Below, piece after piece: positions 48,124 through 56,856 of a DNA stretch of 64,000 bases. Origin of the DNA: JAXLYX01 sp046351215 (GTDB lineage Bacteria > Myxococcota_A > Polyangia > Polyangiales > Houyiibacteriaceae). The number at the start of each line of letters is the position of its first letter. Within the stretch, counting starts at the first letter, position 1. The stretch covers positions 124,001 through 188,000 of the forward strand of contig JAXLYX010000008.1 in NCBI GenBank assembly GCA_046351215.1, given 5' to 3'. The position numbers were made by a program, and so were the translations under genes. Below the pieces are notes generated by a model. The model made no database searches. It was not told the DNA's origin and saw only the letters and a list, made by a program, of their open reading frames with translations.

Positions 48124-49302
48124 TCACCGCGATCGCGTGCGCGCACTCTCTTTGACCAAGACGTCGAGGAGCGTGTCGATCTTCTTCGAGCTCTTGATCG
48201 TGACGCCGCCTTGGTTCTCCAGGATGGCGTACGGCTTGCCGTTCAGGAAGCGCGCTTGGAGCCGCAGCTCGTCGGGCGCGAGCGCGACCGTGGCCGCCCA
48301 CACCACGCCCCGCCCGGCGGCGTAGACCTTCGAGGTCGCGACGAGGTCGTCACGGCCGCGGCCACCTCGCGCCGATGTCCCCGGGAGGACGAGCGAGCCG
48401 ATCCGTCCACCATCGAAGACCGCGAGCAGCGCGCGGTGCTCCGGCAGGAGCGCGATGCCCAGCTGTGCTTCGGCCGCGTCGAGGTCCGCGTCGGTCGCGC
48501 CCCGCGCGAGCTCGAGCTCGGCCGGGTCGAGCTTGCGCAGTCGCTTCACGAACGCGGGCAGGGTCGCCTCGAGCGCGGCGAGGCCGGCTTCGAGCTCGGA
48601 GGCGCTGACGACCGCACGCTGGGTCTTCGTCGAAGCCATCTCGAGCTCGGCCTTGGCCGCACGCTTCGCTTCCTGCGTTCTCGCCCAGCGCTGCTCGCGC
48701 GCCTCCTCCTCGGCTCGATCGGCCGCTTGCTCGAGCGCGGCCACCGCCTGCGCGAGCTGCGGCTCGAGGTCGACCTGTTCGGCTTCGGCCCAGCTCGCGA
48801 GCCGTGCCGCGAGCTTCGCATCTTCGGTACGCGCCTCCGAGACCAGCACCGCGACGACGGAAGGCACCTGCGCGACGCTCGCGCGGTGCCAGTCGTCGAG
48901 CTTCGTGCCGCCGGCCTCGAAGTCTTGTCGCCGGTAGGCCACCCGGATCGGCACGACGGCGTGCGCCGCCGCGAGCCACGCTTCGATGTGCGCATCGAAA
49001 CGCGCTTCCGCCGCCTCTCCGGCGTGGGCGAACCGATTCTGCATCCCGAGGGCCTTCGGCGATCCCTTGCGCGAGCCGGTGTACGCGGCGCGAATCGTGC
49101 GGCCGACCCCTTGCTCGCTGCTCGCCACGAGGAGCGAGCCCTTCCAGGCGAGGTCGGAGAGCGGCGGCGGCACGTCCTCGGCGAGGGCGCGTCGCTCGGC
49201 GTCCGAGGGCTCGCGCGTGAACCGGACCTGCACCTCGGCCCATTCGAAGTAGCTCGCGCTTCCCGCGCCGACGAAGGGGAACTCGGGGATCGGTCTGCTC
49301 AC
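48124..49302 (-). CDS. Protein with C-terminal SUKH (SMI1/KNR4)-like domain
   Basis: 392 residues from a GTG preceded by CAGGAGCC. The N-terminal ~150 residues are of unknown fold (FPFVGAGSASYFEWAEVQVRFTRE). A charged coiled-coil-like stretch rich in Ala/Glu/Arg spans about residues 165-250 (AVAALEQAADRAEEEAREQRW). The C-terminal part has the SUKH pattern ATDADLDAAEAQLGIALLPEHRALLAVFDGG followed by strands ending in a VTIKSSKKIDTLLDVL helix. SUKH proteins act as immunity proteins against polymorphic toxins, or as scaffolds. No toxin gene is adjacent, so the immunity role is only a suggestion. Confidence 0.6.
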   Translation of the reverse strand: MSRPIPEFPFVGAGSASYFEWAEVQVRFTREPSDAERRALAEDVPPPLSDLAWKGSLLVASSEQGVGRTIRAAYTGSRKGSPKALGMQNRFAHAGEAAEARFDAHIEAWLAAAHAVVPIRVAYRRQDFEAGGTKLDDWHRASVAQVPSVVAVLVSEARTEDAKLAARLASWAEAEQVDLEPQLAQAVAALEQAADRAEEEAREQRWARTQEAKRAAKAELEMASTKTQRAVVSASELEAGLAALEATLPAFVKRLRKLDPAELELARGATDADLDAAEAQLGIALLPEHRALLAVFDGGRIGSLVLPGTSARGGRGRDDLVATSKVYAAGRGVVWAATVALAPDELRLQARFLNGKPYAILENQGGVTIKSSKKIDTLLDVLVKESARTRSR

Positions 49303-49519
49303 GTCGGGCTCCTGGCGGGTCGCCGACTAGAGCACCGCACCCCGATCGACGCCAGACCATCGGAAGGGTCGACGCCTCTCACCCCCAATTCTCCCCCGCC
49401 GACCGCGACAATCGACCGGAGCGCTTTCCTTTCCCGAACCCCGGGAGCGTGGTAGCTCCGGCCGTGGCCGGTGACGGCCATGCTCGGGCCCGCCACGGCA
49501 CCGCCGTGCCCGGCTACGG

Positions 49520-51376
49520 ATGGATCCGCACCGAATGCCACCCTCGATCGTCCCCCCGCCACTGGTCCAGGACACGCGCCCGAGCGCCCAGCCGTTCGTC
49601 GAGCGGCTCTTCCCATTCCTGACGACGCTGCGGGACTATCGACCCGACGACTTCCGCCACGACTTCGTCGCCGGCCTGACGACCGCGCTCTTCACCATCC
49701 CCCAGGGCATGGCCTACGCCCTGATCGCCGGCTTTCCGCCCTCGTCCGGCCTCGCGACGGCCGTCGCGGCCTCGATCCTCGGCGCCGCCTTCGGCAGCTC
49801 CGAGTTCCTGATCAACGGGCCGACGAACGCGATCTCCGTGATGATCGCCGGCAACGCCGCGCTCTTCGCGACGCAGGGCGACCCGATCCAGGCCGTCATC
49901 CTGCTCACGCTGATGATCGGCGTCGTGCAGACGATCGCCGGCATGGCCCGCGTCGGCACCCTCACGCGCTTCGTCAGCGAGTCGGTGCTCACCGGCTTCA
50001 CGGCCGGAGCCGGCGTGTACATCGTCGTGAACCAGCTCCCGACGTTCCTCGGGATCCCCAAGTCGGCGATCACGACGACGCTCTGGGGGTGGACGCCGAC
50101 GAAGTGCGCGCTCTTCGATCTCTTCCGGCTCACGCACTCGCTCCACCGCGTGCACTGGCCGACGATCGGGCTCGCGGCCCTGACGTTCGTGACCGTCCGC
50201 ACGTTGCAGCGTTTCGAGCCGCGCATCGGCCGTCGCGTCCCCGCGCCCTTCGCCGCCGTCGTCGTCGTCTCCGTGCTCTCCTGGCTCCTCGGGCTCGACG
50301 CCGAGGACTCGCCCTACCGCGTGAAGCTCGTCCGGGACATCGAGCCGATCGCGCGCACGCTGCCGTCGATCCACTTCCCGACGTTCGCGGTGCCGGATCT
50401 CCGCGCGCTCGCGCAGCCCGCGTTCGCCATCGGCCTCATGGGTGCCGTCGAGGCCGTCGCGATCGGCAAGTCGCTCGCGACGCGCGTCGGCCACAAGTTC
50501 GACGCGAGCCGCCAGCTCGTCGGCGAGGGCCTCTGCAACATCGGCGCGGCGTTCGTCGGCGGCTTCGCGTCCTCCGGCTCGTTCAGTCGCACGATGGTGA
50601 ACTACGAGGCCGGCGCGAAGACGCGGATGTCCTGCATCCTCTCGGGCATCCTCGTGATGGCGATCGTCCTGCTCTTCGGGCCTCAGGCGAGCATGATCCC
50701 GACGGCCGCGCTCGCCGGGACGCTCGTCCACATCGGCCTCAAGCTCGTCGACGTCGGCCGCCTCAAGGTCGTCTTCGACAGCACGCCCGGCGATCGCTAC
50801 GTGCTCCTCTTCACGTTCGCCGCCGTGCTCTTCGCCGAGCACCTCGAGAACGCCCTCTTCCTCGGCATCGCGACCTCGATCTACTTCGCGCTCCGCCGCG
50901 CGGAGGGCTTCAAGCTCCGCGTCCTGATCGTCGGCGAGGACGGAGCGCTCCGCGAGGATCCGGACCTCGATCCGAGCGAGACCGGCGACGTCACGGTGCT
51001 GAACCTCCAGGGCGAGCTCTACTTCGCGGCGGCCGAGGAGCTCGCGGCCGAGCTCACGCGCCAGCTCGACGCGAACACGCGCTTCCTCGTCCTGCGCGTG
51101 CAGGAGGCCTTCAACGCGGACGCGACCACGGTCGAGGCGATCGCCAGCGTGGCCGAGAAGGCGCGGCAGCGCGGCGGCCGCTTGATCCTCTGTGGCGTGC
51201 GCCACGGGATGTACGGCGTGTTCGAGCGCGCCGGTCTGCTCGAGAAGATCGGCGAGGACTCGATCTTCCGCGCCGAGCGCGAGTTCCTGCTCTCGACGCG
51301 GCGCGCGATCGCGTTCGCCCAGAAGCTCTCGGCCGAGGCCAACGCGGCGAAGGACGAGCCGACGACGCCTCCCTGA
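49520..51376 (+). CDS. SulP-family anion transporter with STAS domain
   Basis: 618 residues. Start at 49520 or ATG 49535. N-terminal SulP membrane domain with about 12-14 helices: DFVAGLTTALFTIPQGMAYALIAGFPP (the SulP signature region), SSEFLINGPTNAISVMI, then FSRTMVNYEAGAKTRMS and LAGTLVHIGLKLVD. C-terminal STAS domain from about residue 490: DVTVLNLQGELYFAAAEELAAEL, ending DSIFRAEREFLLSTRRAIAFA. Transports sulfate, bicarbonate or another anion; the STAS domain regulates or partners. Located beyond a 217-bp spacer with an inverted repeat CCGGCC-GT-GGCCGG (49458-49471). Confidence 0.9.
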   Translation: MDPHRMPPSIVPPPLVQDTRPSAQPFVERLFPFLTTLRDYRPDDFRHDFVAGLTTALFTIPQGMAYALIAGFPPSSGLATAVAASILGAAFGSSEFLINGPTNAISVMIAGNAALFATQGDPIQAVILLTLMIGVVQTIAGMARVGTLTRFVSESVLTGFTAGAGVYIVVNQLPTFLGIPKSAITTTLWGWTPTKCALFDLFRLTHSLHRVHWPTIGLAALTFVTVRTLQRFEPRIGRRVPAPFAAVVVVSVLSWLLGLDAEDSPYRVKLVRDIEPIARTLPSIHFPTFAVPDLRALAQPAFAIGLMGAVEAVAIGKSLATRVGHKFDASRQLVGEGLCNIGAAFVGGFASSGSFSRTMVNYEAGAKTRMSCILSGILVMAIVLLFGPQASMIPTAALAGTLVHIGLKLVDVGRLKVVFDSTPGDRYVLLFTFAAVLFAEHLENALFLGIATSIYFALRRAEGFKLRVLIVGEDGALREDPDLDPSETGDVTVLNLQGELYFAAAEELAAELTRQLDANTRFLVLRVQEAFNADATTVEAIASVAEKARQRGGRLILCGVRHGMYGVFERAGLLEKIGEDSIFRAEREFLLSTRRAIAFAQKLSAEANAAKDEPTTPP

Positions 51377-51401
51377 GGGCAGCGCGCCCTCGGGAAGGCG
51401 C

Positions 51402-53678
51402 TCACTCGATGATCACGTCGTAGGTGCAGTTCGGGCTGCAGCCGTCGCCGGGCAGCGTGTTGTGGTCGTCGCACTGCTCGCCGGCCTCGACGACGCCGTT
51501 GCCGCAGACCGATTCGTTCTGGCAGGTCGCGCTGCAGCCGTCGCCCGGGGTCGTGTTGTTGTCGTCGCACTGCTCGCCGGCCTCGACGAGGCCGTTGCCG
51601 CAGACGCAGGGCACGGTCACGTGGACCGCGGCCATGTCGGTGGCTCCACCGCCGAGGTCGGCCGTGTACGTGAAGCTCTCGACGAAGCCGCACTGCCCGG
51701 TCGCCGGGGTGTAGTCGATCGAGGAGCCGCCCGCGTGGATCGCGATCGTGCCCCCGTGGTCGCCGGTCGTGACCGCGGTGATCGTCGCCGCGTTGCCGAG
51801 GCAGACGGCATCGGCGAACGAGTCGTTGTCGAGCACCGTCAGGTTCCGCATCGTCTCGCGAGGCACCGAGTAGAAATCGTCGCGCGCGACCGCGGGCGAG
51901 TAGCAGTAGGGGGTCGCCGCGCTCGTCTTGCAGACGGTGCCCGGGACGCGGGTCGCGCAGTCGAGGTCGGTCTCGCAGGTCTGCGCGAAGAGCTGGCAGA
52001 AGCCCTGCACGCCGCCGTACTCGGGGCGGTCGCGGTACTCGCTGCAGACGAGGAAGTAGCCTCCGTCGACGGCGGCCTCGCCTCCGTCGGCGAAACCGGG
52101 GAAGTGCTCGCCGTTGCGGAAGAGGACGCCGGGGATGTCCGAGGCGCCGACCAGGCTGCCGTCGTAGCGCTGGAAGGCGAAGAGCAGGGTGTGGTCGGTG
52201 TCCGCGGGCGGGGCGAGATCGTCGAAGTCGTTGTAGTAGCCGATCCAGCCGAGGCCCGGGATCACGAAGAGGTTGTCGAGGTAGGTGCCCTGCGAATACG
52301 GCAGGAGCGTCTGCACGTAGGCCGGGTTCACGCTGCCGTTCGCGTTGCGACCGAAGACGCGGATCGCGCCGGGACCGCTGTTCGCTGGCGCCGGATAGAA
52401 GTGGTTCGTCGCGTAGATGCGGCCGTCGTCGCCGACCTGCACGCCGCCCGCGGTGCCGAGGCCCGTGAGCTGGGTGAAGCTCGGCATCGCCACGCCCGGC
52501 TGCACGAGGTTGTTGTTGCGATCGATCTCGTAGAGACGCCCGGCCTGCGTGACGAAGAGGAAGGTGTCGTGGAAGGCGTCGTACGCGGCGCCGTCGAGCT
52601 TGTCGCCGATCAGGGAGCGACGCGCTTCGAGCTGCGTCTTGCGGACGTTCGTGAAGGTGCCGTCGAGGCAGACCTCCTGCACCGCCGGGATCCCCATCGG
52701 GCGGTTCGCGTCGCTGTTGAAGTCGTACGCGACGAAGGAGCGCGTGCGGGGGTCGTAGTGCACCGCCTGCGTCTGCTGCATCGGCGTGACGAACTTGGCG
52801 ATGCGCACGAACTCGACCGGCTTCTTGCAGACGCTCGGGCTGCCCGAGCAGGCGTAGAAGGGCTCGATCGCGCAGGTCGGCGAGCAGCCGTCACCCGCCG
52901 CGGTGCCGTGATCGTCGCAGGCCTCGAGGCCCTGGACCGCTCCGTCGCCGCAGGTGCTCGCGACGCACATCTGGCCCGGCGTCGGGCAGGTGTAGCCGGG
53001 CTCGAGCTGGCAGGTCGTGCTGCAGCCGTCGCCGCCCATCGCGTCGCCGTCATCGCATTGCTCGAGGCCGTGGACCATCGAGTCGCCGCAGGTGTTCGTG
53101 ACGCACGCGCTGCCCGGCGTGGGGCAGTAGTAGCCCGCCTCGAGCTGGCAGGTGGCGGAGCATCCGTCGTTCGGCGCCGTGCCGCCGTCGTCGCATTGCT
53201 CGTTCGCCTCGACGGCCCTGTCGCCGCAGACGGCCTTCCGGCACGGGAAGCCGGGCGTGACGCAGACCCAGCCGGTCTCGAGCGTGCAGCGGATGCTGCA
53301 GCCGTCGCCGGAGGTCTTGTTCCCGTCGTCGCAGGCCTCGGCGCCGGCGAGGAGGCCGTCGCCGCACTGGGCCGCGAGGCAGACGGAGAAGGAGCAATCC
53401 CAACCGGGCTCCACCGCGCAGGTCGACGAGCATCCGTCGCCCGAGGCGGCGTTGTGATCGTCACAGGCCTCGCCCGAGTCGAGCGTCCCGTTGCCACAGG
53501 GCGTGACGACTCCCGAGTCGCCCGCGTCGGAGCCCCCGTCGGCGCTGCCGTCGAGCTGACCGCCGCCGTCGCCCGATCCCCCGTCGCCCGTGCCGTGTTT
53601 CTTCTCGTTGCAGCTGCAAGCGCCGACGAGCGCGAACGCGAGGACGGCCAGAAGGGCCCGGGAGAGACGGGGATTCAT
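51402..53678 (-). CDS. Lipoprotein with seven DUF4215 Cys-rich repeats
   Basis: 758 residues. Signal ends LVGACSCN, then a Gly/Asp/Ser tether. Five Myxococcus Cys-rich repeats (CGDGxxxxxExCDDxNxxxGDGCSxxCxxExGxxC) occupy about residues 60-260. A ~400-residue beta-rich region follows with kelch/gluconolactonase-like turns (AVHYDPRTRSFVAYDFNSDA, GGVQVGDDGRIYATNHF, GTYLDNLFVIPGLGWIG), probably a beta-propeller. A cadherin/Ig-like strand pair (NLTVLDNDSF...DMAAVHVTVPC) precedes two more DUF4215 repeats, which form a 96-bp-period DNA repeat. No MYXO-CTERM tail is visible, so anchoring is by the N-terminal lipid. Probable surface adhesin or sensor. Confidence 0.9.
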   Translation of the reverse strand: MNPRLSRALLAVLAFALVGACSCNEKKHGTGDGGSGDGGGQLDGSADGGSDAGDSGVVTPCGNGTLDSGEACDDHNAASGDGCSSTCAVEPGWDCSFSVCLAAQCGDGLLAGAEACDDGNKTSGDGCSIRCTLETGWVCVTPGFPCRKAVCGDRAVEANEQCDDGGTAPNDGCSATCQLEAGYYCPTPGSACVTNTCGDSMVHGLEQCDDGDAMGGDGCSTTCQLEPGYTCPTPGQMCVASTCGDGAVQGLEACDDHGTAAGDGCSPTCAIEPFYACSGSPSVCKKPVEFVRIAKFVTPMQQTQAVHYDPRTRSFVAYDFNSDANRPMGIPAVQEVCLDGTFTNVRKTQLEARRSLIGDKLDGAAYDAFHDTFLFVTQAGRLYEIDRNNNLVQPGVAMPSFTQLTGLGTAGGVQVGDDGRIYATNHFYPAPANSGPGAIRVFGRNANGSVNPAYVQTLLPYSQGTYLDNLFVIPGLGWIGYYNDFDDLAPPADTDHTLLFAFQRYDGSLVGASDIPGVLFRNGEHFPGFADGGEAAVDGGYFLVCSEYRDRPEYGGVQGFCQLFAQTCETDLDCATRVPGTVCKTSAATPYCYSPAVARDDFYSVPRETMRNLTVLDNDSFADAVCLGNAATITAVTTGDHGGTIAIHAGGSSIDYTPATGQCGFVESFTYTADLGGGATDMAAVHVTVPCVCGNGLVEAGEQCDDNNTTPGDGCSATCQNESVCGNGVVEAGEQCDDHNTLPGDGCSPNCTYDVIIE

Positions 53679-53872
53679 CGCGAGAAGGACCTCCGGCGAC
53701 CCCACACACGGGAGCGCCTGCTCCCGCCAGGGTACGCGAGGTCACGCGCCTCGCGAGCACGTGGAACACGTTTCACGGGGCGCGAGTGAGAGGAGCTGCG
53801 AGCATCCTCACACCCTACGACCCTGGGCGATCCCCACGGACGGCGAGGTCCGCGGGGATCGCGCGACGGTCC

Positions 53873-54784
53873 TCAGGCCGCGGCGTTGCTCTGCACCTTG
53901 GGGATGAAGACGTTCTTGAGCTGCGCCTTCATCGTGCCGGACTCGCCGAAGAGCTTCTCGCGCCAGTCGTCGAGGAGCGCCCGCGTGTCGTGGTCGTTCG
54001 GATGGAAGCCCGGGCGGAAGTAGTCGAGGTACGCCGGGATCAGCGAGCGGAAGAGGCCGCGGCGGAGCCAGAGGTAGTCGACCGCCTTCGCCAGGCCGAC
54101 GACGTCGCCGAGCTTGCCGCGCGCCGCGATCATGCGGAGCCAGACCTGGGTGGCGACGGCGAAGAAGACCACCGTCGCGAGGAGCATGATGCTCGTGCGG
54201 CGGAGGTACGAGCCGTCGACCGCCTCGTACACGTCGTACGCGACCGTCTTGTGCTCGTTCTCCTCGAGGGCGTGCCAGAGCCAGAGCGGCTGCATCGTCG
54301 GATGGAGCGCCTCGCGATGCTTCTCGTCGCGGAGGATCTGCTCGGCGAGGATCGCCGTGTAGTGCTCGAGCGCGCAGGTCGCCGCGAGCTGGCTCGCCGG
54401 GGAGAGGACCTTGCGCACGAGCTTCAGCAGCACCTCGAGCTCCGCGTCGGACTTCTTGGCCACGGAGTTGCCGTGCGCCTCGAGCATCGCGTTGAAGGCC
54501 TCGTGCTCCTTCGAGTGCATGGCCTCCTGGCCGACGAAGCCGACGATCTCGGCCTGCAGGACGGGATCCGTGATCTGGTCCTTGTAGTGGCGGACGCTGT
54601 CGACGAAGAACTGCTCGCCCTCCGGGAAGAGGGTCGAGAGCGCGTTCATGATCTCCGTCAGGAACGGGTCGTTCGCGTAGTAGCTCTTCGGTACCAGCGT
54701 CGGGTCGAACGCGAAATCCATCCGCCTGCGGGGAATCACCGGGTTCGACGATCCGGAAGCGGCGGTCTGTGTGCGCGTGGCCAT
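53873..54784 (-). CDS. PF10118-type metal-dependent hydrolase (ferritin-like)
   Basis: 303 residues. Start 54784, GAGGAG about 10 nt upstream. Same helical di-metal signatures as the protein at 11715: FVGQEAMHSKEHEAFN, CALEHYTAILAE, and WHALEENEHKTVAYDVYE, giving matching ExxH...EH pairs. Clear paralogue (also shared: FDPTLVPKSYYANDP / PEDLPRHWCGGDP, and AYLDYFRPGFHPNDHD / AYLAYYRRDFHPWQHD). Divergent from an AraC regulator across 105 bp with a direct repeat, so probably regulated by it. The reaction is unknown. Confidence 0.85.
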   Translation of the reverse strand: MATRTQTAASGSSNPVIPRRRMDFAFDPTLVPKSYYANDPFLTEIMNALSTLFPEGEQFFVDSVRHYKDQITDPVLQAEIVGFVGQEAMHSKEHEAFNAMLEAHGNSVAKKSDAELEVLLKLVRKVLSPASQLAATCALEHYTAILAEQILRDEKHREALHPTMQPLWLWHALEENEHKTVAYDVYEAVDGSYLRRTSIMLLATVVFFAVATQVWLRMIAARGKLGDVVGLAKAVDYLWLRRGLFRSLIPAYLDYFRPGFHPNDHDTRALLDDWREKLFGESGTMKAQLKNVFIPKVQSNAAA

Positions 54785-54803
54785 GGACGAATGCTCCTCG
54801 TGG

Positions 54804-54847
54804 GAAACGGACACCCTGAATCTGCGGTGGCTCGCGCGAAACGGGCA
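54804..54847. promoter_or_regulatory. Direct repeat GAAACGGACA / GAAACGGGCA, candidate AraC site
   Basis: GAAACGGACA (54804-54813) and GAAACGGGCA (54838-54847), 34 bp apart, in the divergent spacer between the PF10118 gene and the AraC-family gene. Direct repeats of about this length on one face of the helix are usual for AraC-type regulators. Confidence 0.5.
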
Positions 54848-54850
54848 GGT

Positions 54851-54856
54851 TAGCCT
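54851..54856 (+). promoter_or_regulatory. Candidate -10 element TAGCCT of the AraC-type gene
   Basis: TAGCCT lies 33 nt before the ATG at 54890, directly after the second direct repeat, so a bound regulator could touch polymerase here. Confidence 0.45.
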
Positions 54857-54889
54857 GGGCCTCGTTCTTGTCTTCTCGGGCCATCCGAC

Positions 54890-55909
54890 ATGACCAAGGC
54901 GAACGACGACGCGACGTTCCCGGGAGCCTACGCCCGGGAGATCATCACCCTGGCGGGACGGCTCGGCGTGACGCCGGAGCCGCTGCTCGAGGGGCTCGGC
55001 ATGTCGCTCGCCGAGCTCGAGAAGCCGCAGACGCGCCTCGGCCTCGAGCCGCTCACGCGCCTGGTCCTCCGGACGATCGAGCTCACGGGCGAGCCGGGCC
55101 TCGCGTTCTACATGGGCCTGCACATGCGGCTCTCCTGGCACGGCTTCCTCGGCTTCGCCGCGATGACGGCCAAGAACGTCCGGGAGGCCCTCTCCCTCGC
55201 CGAGCGCTTCAGCCGCACCCGGACCACGGCGATCTCGCTGCGCGTCGCCCAGGAGGGTGAAATCGGCTCGCTCACGCTCGAGGAGAACGTCGACCTCGGC
55301 GCCCTGCGTCCGCACCTGGTGATCGCCCTCTTCACGGGCATCGGCGAGATCGCCTACGCCGTGACGGGCCAGCGGCTCCGGGGCACCGTGGACCTGAGCT
55401 TCCCCGAGCCCGCGCATTTCGAGCGCTTCGAGCACCTCGTGCCCGGCACGGTGCGCTTCGAGCGTCCGGCGAGCCGCATCCTCTTCGAGTCGGCCTTCTT
55501 CGACGTGCCCTTCGTCACGGCCGATCCGGTCGCCATGCAGCTCGCGCGCGAGCAGTGCGAGCGGGAGCTCGCGACCCTCGGCGAGGGCGTGCGCTTGCTC
55601 GATCAGGTGCGCGCGCTCCTGCGCGAGCAGGCCGAGGGCGTGCCGACGATCGACGAGGTCGCGAAGCGATTGCACGTCTCGACGCGGACGCTGAAGCGCA
55701 AGCTCGCGGACCACGGGACGACGTACACGGACGTCGTCGACGCGTACCTGCGGCACCGGGCGCTGCTCCTGATCGACGATCCGCGGCTGACGATCGACGA
55801 GATCGCCGGCCGGCTCGGCTACTCGGACGCGGCGAATTTCACGCGGGCGTTCCGACGCTGGACCGGCAGCACGCCGGGGGCGTTCCGCGGGCGCGGCGAC
55901 CGGAGCTGA
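54890..55909 (+). CDS. AraC-family transcriptional regulator
   Basis: 339 residues. The N-terminal ~210 residues resemble the arabinose-binding-like ligand domain of the OruR/ArgR-AraC group (AYAREIITLAGRLGVTPEPLLEGLGMS, then RLSWHGFLGFAAMTAKNVREAL). The C-terminal ~90 residues are the double helix-turn-helix: TIDEVAKRLHVSTRTLKRKLADHG and TIDEIAGRLGYSDAANFTRAFRRWTG, with the usual P-x-x-F ending (STPGAFRG). Regulates a nearby operon in response to a hydrophobic or amino-acid-like ligand. Most likely target: its own promoter and the divergent PF10118 gene. Confidence 0.9.
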   Translation: MTKANDDATFPGAYAREIITLAGRLGVTPEPLLEGLGMSLAELEKPQTRLGLEPLTRLVLRTIELTGEPGLAFYMGLHMRLSWHGFLGFAAMTAKNVREALSLAERFSRTRTTAISLRVAQEGEIGSLTLEENVDLGALRPHLVIALFTGIGEIAYAVTGQRLRGTVDLSFPEPAHFERFEHLVPGTVRFERPASRILFESAFFDVPFVTADPVAMQLAREQCERELATLGEGVRLLDQVRALLREQAEGVPTIDEVAKRLHVSTRTLKRKLADHGTTYTDVVDAYLRHRALLLIDDPRLTIDEIAGRLGYSDAANFTRAFRRWTGSTPGAFRGRGDRS

Positions 55910-55910
55910 C

Positions 55911-56762
55911 TCAGTGCAGGGGGCCGGCGGCGGCCTTCGGAAGCACGCAGCGGAAGGCGGCGACGTCGGGGCGCGGGGCCGGATGCGTCAGGGGGGCTTC
56001 GGGGGCCGCGCAGCGGGCCGCGAGGAATTCGGGAGGCGAGTCCGGGTGCGGCTCGTGGGGGCTGCGGAAGAAGCAAACGTCGTTCGCGCCGGGGCAGAGG
56101 CTCCCGAGGGCCTCGCGCGGCGAGGACGCGACCTGGGCGCGGCCGAGCTCGCAGGCGCGGAGCGTCTCCCACGTGAACCGGGTCGAGTCGCTCGTCGCGG
56201 GGCGGCGCTCGAAGAGGCAGCGCGGACCGGGGAGGCTCGGATTGCCGCAGTCGCCGTGCGCGGTCCATTCCTCGAGCTCGCCGAGGCGGAGGCCGCCGGC
56301 CTCCTCGGAGGCGACGAGGGTCGCGAGGCCCTGTCGGGAGCGGGCCGTACGCAGCTCCTCGGGCGTGGGGAGCCTCCCGCCGAAGCGCATGGCGCAGGTG
56401 CGATGGGCTTCGTTCGCAGGCACCCGGAGCACGCGCCGCGGAGCACGACGCTCGGGGGTGAGCTCGGGCTCCGAGATCCACGGCGTGACGAGCGGACATT
56501 CGAGCGTCTCGTGCTCGCCCGCGGAGCAGTGGAGCGGGCTCGCCGCGATCCAATACGCATCCTCCGAGGCCTCGCCACAGACCCGGACGAACGGGATGCC
56601 GAGCTTCTCCGCCAGCTCGGTCGGGCACGGCGCCTCGGGCCGCAGGCTCGTCACGCGATGCGGGATGCGGCGCGGTTGGCGCTCGCACGCGACCGCGAGC
56701 AGCCCGAGGCCGAAGAGCGCGGCTGCGCGGAGGAGCGTCGTGGAGGCAGAGGCCTTGGGCAT
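55911..56762 (-). CDS. SUMF1/FGE-like lipoprotein
   Basis: 283 residues. Signal ends LGLLAVACERQ. The mature region has Cys-rich segments and the stretch HRTCAMRFGGRLPTPEELRTARSRQGL, closely resembling the C...GxRLPTExEWEyA core of formylglycine-generating-enzyme-sulfatase domains, then GLRLGELEEWTAHGDC and a C-terminal FRCV. The two catalytic Cys of true FGE cannot be confirmed, so this may be a non-catalytic SUMF1-fold lipoprotein, which are common as surface proteins in Myxococcota. Its stop almost touches the AraC stop (1-bp gap). Confidence 0.7.
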   Translation of the reverse strand: MPKASASTTLLRAAALFGLGLLAVACERQPRRIPHRVTSLRPEAPCPTELAEKLGIPFVRVCGEASEDAYWIAASPLHCSAGEHETLECPLVTPWISEPELTPERRAPRRVLRVPANEAHRTCAMRFGGRLPTPEELRTARSRQGLATLVASEEAGGLRLGELEEWTAHGDCGNPSLPGPRCLFERRPATSDSTRFTWETLRACELGRAQVASSPREALGSLCPGANDVCFFRSPHEPHPDSPPEFLAARCAAPEAPLTHPAPRPDVAAFRCVLPKAAAGPLH

Positions 56763-56856
56763 GGTCGAAGGAGAACACCCGCGCGGGGGTCTCGGAAAGG
56801 CCCGGGCTGTGTTTCGAGGCGGGCCTGGTATGGTGTCGCCCGAGAGGGTCCCTCCG

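Noticed and set aside
49458..49471. Operator CCGGCC-GT-GGCCGG before the SulP gene
   Set aside because: Only 6-bp arms of pure G and C, easily found by chance at this base composition.
51402..53678. MYXO-CTERM sorting tail on the Cys-rich lipoprotein
   Set aside because: The C-terminus ends in DUF4215 repeat residues with no hydrophobic helix or Arg-rich end.
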